Shown here piece by piece: positions 39,415 to 48,758 of a DNA stretch of 64,000 bases. The translations under genes were made by a program, and so were the position numbers. Every line of letters begins with the position of its first letter. Within the stretch, counting starts at the first letter, position 1. This stretch comes from Myxococcales bacterium (GTDB lineage Bacteria > Myxococcota_A > Polyangia > Fen-1088), in assembly GCA_022184915.1 (NCBI GenBank), contig JAGTJU010000001.1, forward strand, positions 804,057-868,056, read 5' to 3'. Below the pieces are notes generated by a model, which had not been told where the DNA came from, did not search any database, and was given only the letters and a program-made list of their open reading frames with translations.

Positions 39415-42268
39415 TCAGGGGGCCGGCTCGCTCTGCGATAACGTGACGGGGCCCAAAAGCCCGGTGGGAAGGGGCGCAAACCAATGCGCCCAGCGCTGGG
39501 CCGCGGGATCGTCTTTTTTTGCCTTCATGAGGTTTGCGAGCCCCGTCGACACCTTCACGGAGATCGTGTTCGGTCCCGGGCGTAAATGTGTGCCAAGCGC
39601 GTAGCGGTGCCGCCCGTACCAGCGCATGCCGAGCGGCTGACCATTCACGATGAGCTCCGACACCGCGTGCACCGCGCCCAGATCCAGGATCAGCTCTTCG
39701 CTGCCATGATGCCCCTCGACGTGGGTGGTGTAGATCGCAACGCCCCCAAAGGCCGCGAGCGCAGGGTCCAGCTGTTGGCTGAGATCGATCAACGTGGGGA
39801 AGGTGCGCGTAAACGGCGCTCCTTGGTTTGCCGGGTGGAACGCAACGGTCCAAGGTCCTCGAAGCGGCGTCTGCGAGACCCCCTGCGGCGGATCGCCGGG
39901 GGCGGGCCAGGTCCCGGACGCGAACTCACCCCGCGGCGCCTCGGCTTGGAACACCAGGAGCAAGGAGGTCTGCGGCGCGAGATGGATCGCCACGCGTCCC
40001 TCGCGGACGTGAGGATAGGGCTGCCGCAGGCTTGTCTCGGGATCCCAGCGCCACGGCTGTCCGCGCGCCGCGGGAAAGCGGGCCTCGAAGCTATGGGCCT
40101 CATCGACGTCGAGGTTCGCGAAGAAAAAAAGATCGTGCCGCTCGTCGCGGTGGTGGATCTGGGCCACCTGCGGTGAGACCTCCGAGAGCTCTACGGGGCT
40201 CTTGATCCCGGTGGCGACCATGTGGCGCTGCACCCACCTGACGAGCCCCGGGTAGCCCTGGCTCTCGTCCGGGGCCTCCACCACGTGGACACGTCCGTTC
40301 CGTTGGGCCGCAAGAGACGCGAGCGCAGCGCTCACCCGCGCGCCTTGCCGTGCGGCGTCCCGCAGCCCGGGCGCCTCGACAGGCGGCTGACCCACGAAGA
40401 GCACCCGGCCCCCGCGCGCGACGAAGTTGACCAGCACCTCAGCGGTGTCCGGCTCGAGGGACGTGGCGTGCTCGACCACGATGAGTTCGTAGCTTTGCGG
40501 CCCATACGTGAGCCGCCCCTCCACGATGTGTGCGTCCTGGAGGACGCGCTCGCTCACGAAGTCGCTGCCGTAGCCTGCGTGCGCAAGCGCGCTGGCGAGG
40601 GCGTACTGGTACCAGGGGTAGTGGGTCTCTGGAAAGGGCTGATACAGCATGCCGAAGCGGGCCCATTCGTCGGCCCTCGGTGCCAAAACGGCTACTTGGG
40701 CCTCTGGCTTGGTGGCGCGCAACACCGAGCCCAGGCGGGCGGCGTAGTCCGCGAAGTGGCGGAAGGCGGGCCACCAGGGGACGCGTTCGTTCAAGTACGA
40801 GCCGAACCTGACCCATCCAGGAAAGCCGGCGTCGGGAGGCGTGTAGTTGAAGCCGTGGAGAATCGGGTGATTGAGCCCCGCCAAGAGGGACGCGTCGAGC
40901 CCCTGTTTGAAGTCTGCCAAGGTCTCGCGGAACACGGGCACGGCGTTGGTCATCGCCTCGAAGCTCACGCGGGCTTTGCCCGTCAGGTGTGCCGCGGAAC
41001 TCACGTACTTGTTGACGACCGTGGATTCCACGCGAATCCGTGTCGGGTTCTTTTCGTCGTGCCACAGCCACGTTTCGCCTTCGGGCAGGGGCACGCGCAT
41101 GCTTCCGTGTAGCGGATGGGTCTCGCGCCCATAGGCTTGAACGCGGGCCAACACGCCCTGGGCTTCGCAAAAGCTTACGAACGTGGCGAGGAAGCGCTCC
41201 TCGAAGAGCTCGACGAGCGTGCGCACGAAGTCGTGGCGGGCGCGACGCACGTCACGCATGAAGGGGCTCTCGGCAGAAGCGACGTCGGCATCCAGTACGA
41301 AGGGCAGGTAAGGGCGTAGGTCGTAGCCGCGTCGCTGCGCGAAGACGGCGGGCAGGTCGCCCGTCCAGTTCGCGTGGTCCAGCTCCAGACTGTCGATGAA
41401 CAATGCGCGAAGCCCGTTGCCGAGCTTGCCGCCCAGCGCGGGCCCGAGCTTCGTGGCGAGTTCGTTCAGGTAGTGCCTGACCGCGTCTGCGTTGAAGTGG
41501 TCGAGCACGGGGCCGTCCGCGCCAGGTGCACCGAGCTTGACGTGTGTGAAGCCTTGCTCGCGAAAGCCGACGTAGAGGGTGTGAGGACCGGGCGGGATTT
41601 CGAGCCGCAGCGTCGCCTGGTCTGCCGGGGGCAGGGCCTCGGCGCCGGGTTGAAACGCCCCGGCGAGGGCACCTCCAGGCAAAAGCCGCAGGAACACGAG
41701 CTCCTGCCGGGCCGGAGGCACTTCATCGCGGGCCCGGCGGGTGGGATCGGGGGCGGCGAGCTCCTCGCGCGAGAGCGTCAGCACCGCCGGGCCGACCACC
41801 TCCCGCTTGACCAACCGTACCCGCTGGGTTTGTTGGTCGATGGTGAGGAAACGCCCCCCGAGGGGCCAGCCCGAGCCCACGATGAGGTCCGCCGTCATGC
41901 CGCGGGCATGGGCTTCCTGCACGGCCACCTTCACCAGGTGTGCCCACGAAGGTCCGAGCCACGCGTGAGCGGGGGTAGCGCGCGAGCGATGCGGGCGTGG
42001 CGCCGGGGGGCATGCCAATCGTGTTGATCTCCACCCCGCCGATGCCAGCGGCCTTCATGACGTCGAGCTCGCGGAAGAGCTCCGCTTCCGTCACGCGGCC
42101 GCCGTTCCACCACCAGCGCACGAAGGGGCGCGCGTCGGCATCAGGGCGCTGGAACTGGGCGAATAGCTCGGGCGTAGGGTGCGCGCAGCCGCCGCCAAAG
42201 ACGGCGGCGATGCCTGACCACAACCAGGCAAGCAGGAGAGCTTTTGAGAAGAAACGAAGTGAGGGCAC
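39415..42268 (-). pseudogene. GH106-type glycoside hydrolase lipoprotein split by a frameshift
   Basis: Two minus-strand frames make one protein of about 950 residues. The N-terminal part, from a GTG near 42268 (start uncertain), has a lipoprotein signal ending GGGC and the segment FVRWWWNGGRVTEAEL ... AAGIGGVEINTIGMPPG, typical of GH106-like alpha-L-rhamnosidases. It continues in the other frame from about 41970 with HAWLGPSWAHLVKVAVQEAHARGM and runs to 39415. This long part has SLELDHANWTGDLP, the catalytic-region MTNAVPVFRETL, a glutamine-amidotransferase-like domain and a C-terminal beta-sandwich with VNGQPLGMRWYGRHRY. Removing one G from the run of five at 41971-41975 restores the frame. 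Whether this is a true mutation or a sequencing error cannot be told. Everything downstream is intact, so loss of function would be recent. Confidence 0.75.
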
Positions 42269-42528
42269 GTTTTTTTTTCTGCAGGGGCGATAGGCGAGCG
42301 GGGCGTCGTGAGGCGACGTGCCACGTTGTCGTGAGGGGCTGTGGCCGTCAATGTCCACGTCAAAGGGGCCTGTCGAGGCCGGTGTGCAGGCGTGCGCGCG
42401 CGCACCGCACCCGGTGGCTCCGCGACAACCGCATCGTTGCGATGAGCGTGATCCCCGAGGAGGCCCTGGCCCGCTCAACGGTCAGCAGGGTTGAAGCCGT
42501 CCGCGCGCCCGGTCTAGTCTGCGCGTGC

Positions 42529-43902
42529 ATGTCTTCGTCCCTCGCGGTCTACGCGCCCTTTTGGCTCCTGTTGCTGGGCATGGCGGCCGTGATCGGGCTC
42601 ATCACGGTGGCCCGCCTGCATGCCTTCGTCTCCTTGGTCCTGGCGGGGGCGCTGGTGGGCCTGGCCACCCCGGCGGCGCGCTTTTCCCCGGGCGGCCACA
42701 AGTGGCTCGAAGCCATGGATCTTCTTTCCCAGCACATGGGAGAGACGAGCGGCAAGATCGGTCTGCCCATCGCCCTGGCGTCGCTCATCGGCATGTGCCT
42801 TGGCGAAAGTGGGGCCGCCGATGCGGTGGTGCGTCGCTTCGTGGCGCTGTGCGGGCAAGCGCGGGCGGGGTTCGCTTTGCTCGTGGCCAGCTACGTCCTG
42901 TCGATCCCGATCTTCTTCGACACCTTCTTCATGCTGCTCGTGCCGCTTGCGCAGGCCCTGGCCCGCCGCACGGGCCGGGATTACCTGCTTTACGTGATGG
43001 CGATCTGCTGCGGCGCCACGGTCACGCACGCGCTCATCGTCCCGCATCCCGGGCCGCTGGCCATGGCGGGCAGCCTGCACGTGGACGTGGGGCTCACGAT
43101 CGTCGTGGGCCTGGCCGCGGGCGTTGGGCCTCTCTTGGCAGGCTGGCTGGCCAGCCGCTTCGTGGCCCGTCGTGTGGTCGTGGAGGTTCCTGCGGCGGCG
43201 GAAGAGCCCGACGCCGTTTTGACCTTGCCCCGTTTCTGGTTCGCGCTCATGCCCGTGCTGGTGCCCATTGTCCTCATCGGGGCCGGCTCGGCCGTGGCCG
43301 CGCTGCCCGGGGCGCGGTCCGCGCTTTCGACGTGGCTCCTGTTTCTGGGCAACCGCAACGTGGCGCTGCTGCTCGGTGCTTTCCTGGGGGCGTGGCTGCT
43401 CATGCACGCGCGTGGGGTCCGTCTGTCGGAGCTCGGCCACCGGATGGGACCGCCGCTGGAAACGGCGGGTGTCATCATCCTCATCACCAGCGCGGGAGGG
43501 GCCTTTGGCTTCATGTTGAGGCACGCGGGCGTGGGTGAGGCTGTGCAAGCGCTGGCCGCGGGGCTCGACTTGAACCTCGTGCTGCTCGCGTGGCTGGTGG
43601 CGGCGGTCATCCGGGCGGCTCAAGGATCTGCCACGGTGGCCATGTTGACCACCGCCGCGATGATGGAGCCTTTGGTGACGGGGCCGCCGTTGCCCTATCA
43701 CCGCGTTTACGTGTTCCTGGCGATCGGGAGCGGCTCGTTCGTGCTTTCTTGGATGAACGACAGCGGCTTCTGGGTGGTCAGCCGTCTTGCGGGGCTCAGC
43801 GAAAAGCAGACCTTGCAATCCTTCACGGTGGTGTTGACGGCGGCCAGTGTGGCAGGCTTGCTGGTGGCGCTTTTGCTCTCGCGGGTGCTGCCTTTGATCT
43901 GA
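42529..43902 (+). CDS. GntP-family gluconate/acid-sugar permease
   Basis: A 457-residue inner-membrane transporter with about 12 helices. Family hallmarks: GLPIALASLIGMCLGESGAAD, SIPIFFDTFFMLLVPLA, THALIVPHPGPLAMAGSL, SAGGAFGFMLRHAGVG, AAQGSATVAMLTTAAMM and SWMNDSGFWVVSRL. GntP proteins take up D-gluconate or related hydroxy-acids with H+. Its place beside GH97 and GH106 genes suggests uptake of an acidic sugar released from a glycan, by inference. ATG 42529 is chosen directly before the first helix. It is divergent from the GH106 gene across about 260 bases. Confidence 0.9.
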   Translation: MSSSLAVYAPFWLLLLGMAAVIGLITVARLHAFVSLVLAGALVGLATPAARFSPGGHKWLEAMDLLSQHMGETSGKIGLPIALASLIGMCLGESGAADAVVRRFVALCGQARAGFALLVASYVLSIPIFFDTFFMLLVPLAQALARRTGRDYLLYVMAICCGATVTHALIVPHPGPLAMAGSLHVDVGLTIVVGLAAGVGPLLAGWLASRFVARRVVVEVPAAAEEPDAVLTLPRFWFALMPVLVPIVLIGAGSAVAALPGARSALSTWLLFLGNRNVALLLGAFLGAWLLMHARGVRLSELGHRMGPPLETAGVIILITSAGGAFGFMLRHAGVGEAVQALAAGLDLNLVLLAWLVAAVIRAAQGSATVAMLTTAAMMEPLVTGPPLPYHRVYVFLAIGSGSFVLSWMNDSGFWVVSRLAGLSEKQTLQSFTVVLTAASVAGLLVALLLSRVLPLI

Positions 43903-43939
43903 GGGCGTGGCAGCCCCTTGGGCGCGCCCAGCGACGCTT

Positions 43940-44491
43940 TCATGCGGTGTGAGTTCCCCGCAGCTTCCGGTTTTCCACGGCATCGCGTACGTAGGGCTCA
44001 CGATCCTTGGCCAAGCCGGCCAGAGCGTCGTGCGGCGTGCGGGGGTGGGCGGCCACCAGGGCGCGGACGCGCGGGTACTCGCTCTGCGCGAGAGCCACGA
44101 GGCGGGTCACAGGCGTGTCCGGATGCGTGGCCTCGGCGAGGGCTTGGTCGAGTTCATCGGCGCTTTCGGCCTTGCGGGCCTCGGCTTCGCGGGCCAGGAA
44201 CTTCTGGAACTTGTCGCGTGTGGCCGTCCACGCGGCGGCAAGAGCTTCGTCGAGCGGCAGGGCGCCTGCGCTGGCCTTGAGCTTGGTGAGCAGGTTGGCC
44301 GGATCGTCTTCGTCGGTGCGTAGCTCGCACGCCACCACGGGGCCAAGCGGCGCGGGCGGCGTCAGAGGCTTGGGCGCCGCCGCAAGGGCGCGGGCGGCGA
44401 TGAAGGCGGTAGAGCGGGCCGTGGCCGTGGCCACCAGGGCCAGCTCTTCGGCGATGGAGGGGGGCAACTTCAGTTTCAGGGCTTTGCTCAT
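43940..44491 (-). CDS. Small HEAT/LRV-like protein with RHH-like N-terminus
   Basis: A 183-residue soluble protein. The first 40 residues (KALKLKLPPSIAEELALVATATARS) have the strand-helix-helix layout of a ribbon-helix-helix segment. The middle is helical. The last 70 residues show two or three short helical repeats of the leucine-rich-variant or HEAT kind: ATHPDTPVTRLVALAQSEYP and VRALVAAHPRTPHDALAGLAKDREPYVRDAV. Such repeats mediate protein contacts. The function is unknown. It is convergent with gntP and lies 44 bases downstream of the amidohydrolase stop on the same strand. Confidence 0.65.
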   Translation of the reverse strand: MSKALKLKLPPSIAEELALVATATARSTAFIAARALAAAPKPLTPPAPLGPVVACELRTDEDDPANLLTKLKASAGALPLDEALAAAWTATRDKFQKFLAREAEARKAESADELDQALAEATHPDTPVTRLVALAQSEYPRVRALVAAHPRTPHDALAGLAKDREPYVRDAVENRKLRGTHTA

Positions 44492-44535
44492 GGGGCGAGC
44501 ATTCTGGCACGGTGAACGAGGCTGCCAGAGGGCTT

Positions 44536-46032
44536 TTAGGTCGGGCTGCGGGAGGGGATCCCACGCGAAGGCCGCTCGCGCAGGGCGAAGAACTCGCGGC
44601 GGGTGCGAGGACCGTAGTGCTTACGGCGGGGCAGGGGCAGGGCGCCGGGATCCAACTTGGCGGCCAATTTGTCGCGGCTGATGTCGTCGGCTTTTATGTG
44701 CTGGAGCACGCGGCCAGGTGTGACGCCGTAGACGCGGGCGGCGTTGAGGCCGAAGATCTTGCGACGGATCTCGTCGGTGAGGGCCGGATAGCCGTAGGTC
44801 TCTTGCATGGCCTCGGGGATCTGGAACCGCCGGAAGGCTTCGATCTGCTCCTGGGGTGAGCCCGTGAACAAGCAATCGGTGCCCCACACGATGCGGTCGG
44901 GTCCCAGGTACTTGAGCAACTTGCCAAGAGCGTGCGCTGCCTGCGAGGGAGACGCCATCAGGTTGCGCCAGGTGGAGCCCAGTTCGGCGTAGACGTTTCC
45001 GTTCTTGTCGATGCCGTGATCGAGCACGGCCTTGACCATGCGGTCGATGCCCGCGGGGTTGGCCTCGCGGGGATCGAAAGGGTGATCTTCCTGGATGCGG
45101 CCTTCCCAGCCTGCGTGATATGCGAGGAAGGCGATGTCGGGGTTGGCTTTGGCGGCGGCGGCGAGATCACGTGGTGAAGAGACGTCGTCGTAGCGGCCGG
45201 CGTCGCTGCTGATGCCCCGGTGGGCGGCGATCACTTTGATGCCCAGCTTGCGCGCGCGTTCGATGAAGGGCTGACCCACTTCGTCGCTGTCGAGCGCCCA
45301 CGAGCCGTCGCTCGGGTACACTTTCCAGGCGGCCACGGCAAAGGCACGCGCGTCTTCTTCCATCAGGTCGAGTTCGGCTTCGCCTAGATTGGGGCGTACG
45401 TTGGCGTGGATCACCAAGCGGGGCCCGCCGCTCAGCCGATCCACGATCTCCTTGATGCGCGCGCGGGCTTCGATCGCCAGGGGGTCAGCGCTGCGTGACG
45501 AGGGCACACCGGAAAGGCACGCCACATCGGTGTCGCTGGCGATGAAGATCTCTTTGATGAAGGTCACCGGGCTGATGCAGCCTGGCGGGGCGCCGTCACA
45601 CAGGTCGTCCGGTGTCCACGGTGGCTTGGAAGCCGCGGCGTGTACCTGCACGTCGAAGATGAACTCGTCGCCCGCGAGGGCGTCTTCGGCAGCCGCGGCG
45701 TCTTCCATCATCGCGGGGGAAACGTCGTACCCGGCGTCTGTCGTTGGATCGCGTAGCGTCTGGCCGTGCTCGCTGCAGCCGTAGACCTGATTGAACACGA
45801 ACAGGGCCGCCGCGGAGCCACAGGCGCTTTGGGCGAAGGCGCGGCGAGAAATACCGAGCCGTGAGGCCTTTTCATCGACCAAGGACTGAAACATCGCCTC
45901 GGCACGGTGATCACGTTCGGTGTACGGAAACGGATGAAACTCGTCGTTCGCGCAGGGCCGAAAGGTGATCGGTGATTGCACGGGGTCCACGGGCCGTGAC
46001 TTCTTCGCCCGGTTCTCGCCCTTGGCAGCCAT
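44536..46032 (-). CDS. Tat-exported amidohydrolase-2 family protein
   Basis: A 498-residue protein with an unusually long n-region before a twin-arginine signal at about 62-85 (SRRAFAQSACGSAAALFVFNQVYGC), whose terminal Cys could be lipidated. The ATG giving MFQSLVDEK (45894) is an alternative start nearer the Tat motif. The catalytic barrel (about 120-440) follows the amidohydrolase-2 (PF04909) pattern: FDVQVHAAA (the DxHxH-like position reads DVQVH), LVIHANVRP, VIAAHRG, AYHAGWEG and the late WGTDCLFTGSP with the metal Asp. Members hydrolyse or decarboxylate aromatic acids and lactones; the substrate is unknown. An IS4 element has inserted about 40 bases upstream of the start. Confidence 0.83.
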   Translation of the reverse strand: MAAKGENRAKKSRPVDPVQSPITFRPCANDEFHPFPYTERDHRAEAMFQSLVDEKASRLGISRRAFAQSACGSAAALFVFNQVYGCSEHGQTLRDPTTDAGYDVSPAMMEDAAAAEDALAGDEFIFDVQVHAAASKPPWTPDDLCDGAPPGCISPVTFIKEIFIASDTDVACLSGVPSSRSADPLAIEARARIKEIVDRLSGGPRLVIHANVRPNLGEAELDLMEEDARAFAVAAWKVYPSDGSWALDSDEVGQPFIERARKLGIKVIAAHRGISSDAGRYDDVSSPRDLAAAAKANPDIAFLAYHAGWEGRIQEDHPFDPREANPAGIDRMVKAVLDHGIDKNGNVYAELGSTWRNLMASPSQAAHALGKLLKYLGPDRIVWGTDCLFTGSPQEQIEAFRRFQIPEAMQETYGYPALTDEIRRKIFGLNAARVYGVTPGRVLQHIKADDISRDKLAAKLDPGALPLPRRKHYGPRTRREFFALRERPSRGIPSRSPT

Positions 46033-46062
46033 GTCCCCGAGGCTGCCAGAAAAACGAGCGCG

Positions 46063-46072
46063 TGGCTAGGCG
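46063..46072. repeat. Target-site duplication, left copy
   Basis: TGGCTAGGCG, a 10-base direct repeat directly flanking the left end of the IS element. The identical right copy is at 47460-47469. Confidence 0.92.
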
Positions 46073-46090
46073 CAATGCTGTTCACTTAAG
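46073..46090. repeat. IS left terminal inverted repeat
   Basis: CAATGCTGTTCACTTAAG; an exact reverse complement of 47442-47459. Confidence 0.93.
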
Positions 46091-46162
46091 AAACCTCGTA
46101 ACCATCTGAAAATATTGTGCAATTCATCTTGACAAGGCCCGAGGCTGCGAGCGCCGGCCTTC

Positions 46163-47446
46163 ATGAGCCTGCTTCGTGGACCTGGCGATCACTTTCGAGC
46201 GTTCTTCAAACTGACCAGTGGCTGTGCGGACAAGTTCGACCGGACACGGACATGGAGCGCCCGCAGCGTCTTGATGTGGCTGATGGTCCTGACGATGCCG
46301 GACCGAAAGATGAGCTATCGACGGAGCTTGCGGATCGTGGCGTACTACGGGCGCAAGGTGTTCGATTGGGCGAAGGTACCGACGTTGTCGTCCATCAGTG
46401 AAGCAAGAAAGAAGGTCTCGATCGAGACATGCCGTGGGTTGCTGCACCAGCTGGTCGAGCGGTGCGAGTCCATCATGCCGACTCCGAAAACCCCGTGGGG
46501 GAAACGTCGATTCATCGCGTTCGATGGAACGCGAGTTGTGTTGCCGCGCAGCGCGGATACAGCGAGGAAGATGGCGCGGCCGAAGCGGCCGAATGGGACG
46601 TCGGTGCACAATCCACAAGGGTTGGTGGTGATGGCTGCGGATGTGTTTCGCCGTCTTCCGTTGGATTGGTCCCTGACCGGAAAAGGCATCGGCGAGAGGA
46701 CGTCCATGCAGAAGCTGGTTCACCGATTGCCGTTCAAGGCAGGCGACGTGGCCGTCATGGACAGAGGGTTTCCGAGTCGCCACCTGTTCTCAGCCTTGAT
46801 TGAACATGGCGTTGACATCATTGCGAGAATGAGCGCATCGAAGGCGACGGCGTGGAAAGAGCTCAAGCCATTCTTGTCTTCAAACAAGAAGACCGCGAAA
46901 GTGACACTGACGCTTCCGGGGGCGAAAGGGAACATTGAGCTTCAGGTGCGCGTCGTCGAGCGCGACGCAAAGCCAGGCCGCCCGAGGAAAGGCACGAAGA
47001 ACGAAAGGATGGTCATCGTGTCCACCTTGAGCGGAAAGGACGGATTCGATCGCAAAGACATCATCAAGCTCTACGCCTCTCGATGGGGAATCGAATCTCT
47101 CTTCAAGGAAATGAAGAGCTTCATGCAGACCGAGGACTTCCACAGCAAGAGCGTCCAAGGATGTGAACAGGAACTCATTTCCGCGATGATCTGGATAGCC
47201 CTGGCATCGTTCCTTCAAGCAGAAGCGGAGCGTACCCTTGATGGCCGACGCGTCGTTCGCGCAGACTGCCTACGAGCGGCCGGTGATCTGCTCTTTGCGA
47301 TGCTTTCAGGAAAATCCATCCATGAACAGATGGACGATGACATCGCCGCCCTTCGAATGTTCGCGTACGCCCCACAACAAGACAGGCACTATCCGAGGGA
47401 GTGCAAACGTCCCTTCGGTCGCACCATCCAAAGGGGTGGTGCTTAA
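46163..47446 (+). CDS. IS4-family DDE transposase
   Basis: A 427-residue transposase. The catalytic triad is Asp121 (RFIAFDGTRV), Asp200 (VAVMDRGFPSR) and Glu311. The IS4 signature Y-(2)-R-(3)-E-(6)-K is exact: Tyr304, Arg307, Glu311 and Lys318 in YASRWGIESLFKEMK. A beta-strand insertion lies between the second Asp and the Glu, as in the family. The TAA stop falls inside the right inverted repeat. The frame is intact and full length. Confidence 0.96.
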   Translation: MSLLRGPGDHFRAFFKLTSGCADKFDRTRTWSARSVLMWLMVLTMPDRKMSYRRSLRIVAYYGRKVFDWAKVPTLSSISEARKKVSIETCRGLLHQLVERCESIMPTPKTPWGKRRFIAFDGTRVVLPRSADTARKMARPKRPNGTSVHNPQGLVVMAADVFRRLPLDWSLTGKGIGERTSMQKLVHRLPFKAGDVAVMDRGFPSRHLFSALIEHGVDIIARMSASKATAWKELKPFLSSNKKTAKVTLTLPGAKGNIELQVRVVERDAKPGRPRKGTKNERMVIVSTLSGKDGFDRKDIIKLYASRWGIESLFKEMKSFMQTEDFHSKSVQGCEQELISAMIWIALASFLQAEAERTLDGRRVVRADCLRAAGDLLFAMLSGKSIHEQMDDDIAALRMFAYAPQQDRHYPRECKRPFGRTIQRGGA

Positions 47447-47459
47447 GTGAACAGCATTG
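47442..47459. repeat. IS right terminal inverted repeat
   Basis: CTTAAGTGAACAGCATTG; it overlaps the transposase stop codon at 47444-47446. Confidence 0.93.
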
Positions 47460-47469
47460 TGGCTAGGCG
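47460..47469. repeat. Target-site duplication, right copy
   Basis: TGGCTAGGCG, identical to 46063-46072. Confidence 0.92.
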
Positions 47470-47584
47470 ATGGGGGGTGTGCCGGGGACGGGCAGACCGA
47501 GGTCGCGGGGCATGGGCGCGTCCGTTGAGTCAGGCCGCGGCGTGACGTACAATCGTCGCGGCACGAGCTTGGCTTGTCCCCGTG

Positions 47585-48709
47585 TCACACCAGGGTGGCG
47601 AGCAAGGTGTGGGCCGGCGCGATGCGAATGCCTTCGGGCGTCCGCAGATCTTCGGTGCCGTTGAGGCTGACCTGCCAGGCCTTCACCTGGGGAAACCGTT
47701 GCACGAAGTAACGCAGGCTTTTGTCCACCGGGCCAGAGCTCAGCTTGCACTCGACAGCCAGGATAGGTTTTCGACGCTCGGTCACGATGAAGTCGACCTC
47801 GCGCCCGTCCACATCGCGAAAGTAGCGAAGCTCGAGCTCGCGCCCTTCGATGTCGAGTTGGTGGTGCACCCATTTGAGTAGATGGCTCGCCACGAGGTTC
47901 TCGAACCGTGGACCTGGCTCGAACACCAAAGTCCAATCGAAGTGGTAGTGCTTCTGCTCTTTTTTGACGGCCCGCAGTTTCGGCGCGCCGAAAGGTGGAA
48001 TTCGGAAGATGGCGTACACTCGTTCGAAGACGTCCAACCAGCGCGCAACGGTGGGGTGCGAGATTTGAAGATCCTCTCGCAAGGCGTTGATGGAAAGCGG
48101 TGAGCCCACGCGGTCGGGCAAGGCCGCCATGAGCATCTCCAGCCTGCCGAGGTCCGAGAGATTCTCCACACCCTGCAGATCGTCCCGCAGAAGACGTGAT
48201 CGATATTCGAGCGACCAGCGGCGCGCGCCGCGGCCGTCGAGCTTGAGCAAGGGCTCGGGAAAGCCGCCGCGCTCGAATAGGTCCATGACAGCGCCTGGCG
48301 CCGCGCCAAGCTCCTTCACGGAGAAAGGGTGAAGACGGAGGTAGTGGTATCGCCCCTGCAACGAATCCCCTCCATAAAGGTACCAATCGAGGCGTGCGCT
48401 CCCGGTCACGAGGATGGGCGGATCTCCAAGGGTCTTGTCGTAGAGCCCCTTGAGGAAGGCGCGCCAGCCGCGGAACTTGTGCAATTCGTCGAAGACCCAA
48501 AGACTTGCGTCCGGCAGAGTTCGCGCGAGCAAGCGCGCGCGATCTTCGGGTATGTCCCAATTCAAGTACCCTTGCTTCCCTCCTGGCAGCGCGCGCGCCA
48601 GAGTGGTCTTCCCCACCTGCCGGGGGCCACCAAGAAAGACCATCTTCTCTTTCAGGTCGCTCTGCACGGAGGGCAGAAGATAACGCGTCGTGTAGGCGCC
48701 CTGGGACAT
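47585..48709 (-). CDS. AAA-family ATPase with DUF4143 domain
   Basis: About 374 residues. The N-terminal AAA domain has Walker A GGPRQVGKTTLA, Walker B DASLWVFDELHK and sensor ILVTGSARLD. A winged-helix-like middle (INALREDLQISHPTVARWLDVFERV) leads to the C-terminal DUF4143 nuclease-like fold: FENLVASHLLKWVHH, ELRYFRDVDGREVDFIV and ILAVECKLSSG, with the PD-(D/E)xK-like pattern Asp...Glu-x-Lys. The family is widespread, often horizontally moved, and of unsettled function. ATG 48709 matches the family N-terminus; a GTG at 48733 is also possible. A 24-base palindrome lies just upstream. Confidence 0.88.
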   Translation of the reverse strand: MSQGAYTTRYLLPSVQSDLKEKMVFLGGPRQVGKTTLARALPGGKQGYLNWDIPEDRARLLARTLPDASLWVFDELHKFRGWRAFLKGLYDKTLGDPPILVTGSARLDWYLYGGDSLQGRYHYLRLHPFSVKELGAAPGAVMDLFERGGFPEPLLKLDGRGARRWSLEYRSRLLRDDLQGVENLSDLGRLEMLMAALPDRVGSPLSINALREDLQISHPTVARWLDVFERVYAIFRIPPFGAPKLRAVKKEQKHYHFDWTLVFEPGPRFENLVASHLLKWVHHQLDIEGRELELRYFRDVDGREVDFIVTERRKPILAVECKLSSGPVDKSLRYFVQRFPQVKAWQVSLNGTEDLRTPEGIRIAPAHTLLATLV

Positions 48710-48734
48710 CGGTGCGAGTGATTTTATCCTCACA

Positions 48735-48758
48735 TTAAAAAACTCGCGAGTATTTTAA
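48735..48758. promoter_or_regulatory. 24-base near-perfect palindrome at the start of the DUF4143 gene
   Basis: TTAAAAAACTCGCGAGTATTTTAA, with core CTCGCGAG and A/T arms; two mismatches in the symmetry. The half-sequence AAAAAACTCGCGA recurs at 48769-48781, 32 bases (about three helical turns) away. The position suggests an operator over the promoter or leader of the ATPase gene. Confidence 0.55.

Larger units (their letters stand above)
46073..47459 (+). mobile_element. Complete IS4-family insertion sequence (1387 bp)
   Basis: It is bounded by perfect 18-base terminal inverted repeats (46073-46090 and 47442-47459, outer end CAATGCTGTTCACTTAAG) and flanked by a perfect 10-base target duplication. 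It has one intact transposase gene. The base composition is visibly lower in GC than the surroundings. Perfect ends, duplication and open frame indicate a recent, probably active insertion. Confidence 0.95.

Noticed and set aside
42514..44001. A 495-codon minus-strand frame opposite the GntP permease
   Set aside because: It reads as a Gln/His/Arg-rich antisense product. The + strand encodes a clear 12-helix permease.
46125..46160. TTGACA at 46130-46135 as the transposase promoter
   Set aside because: No AT-rich -10 element lies at the right spacing. It may be coincidental.
47470..47584. Possible gene end between the IS and the DUF4143 gene
   Set aside because: Only a Pro/Arg-rich reading without motif or start. 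It is a frame-shifted shadow running out of the ATPase gene.
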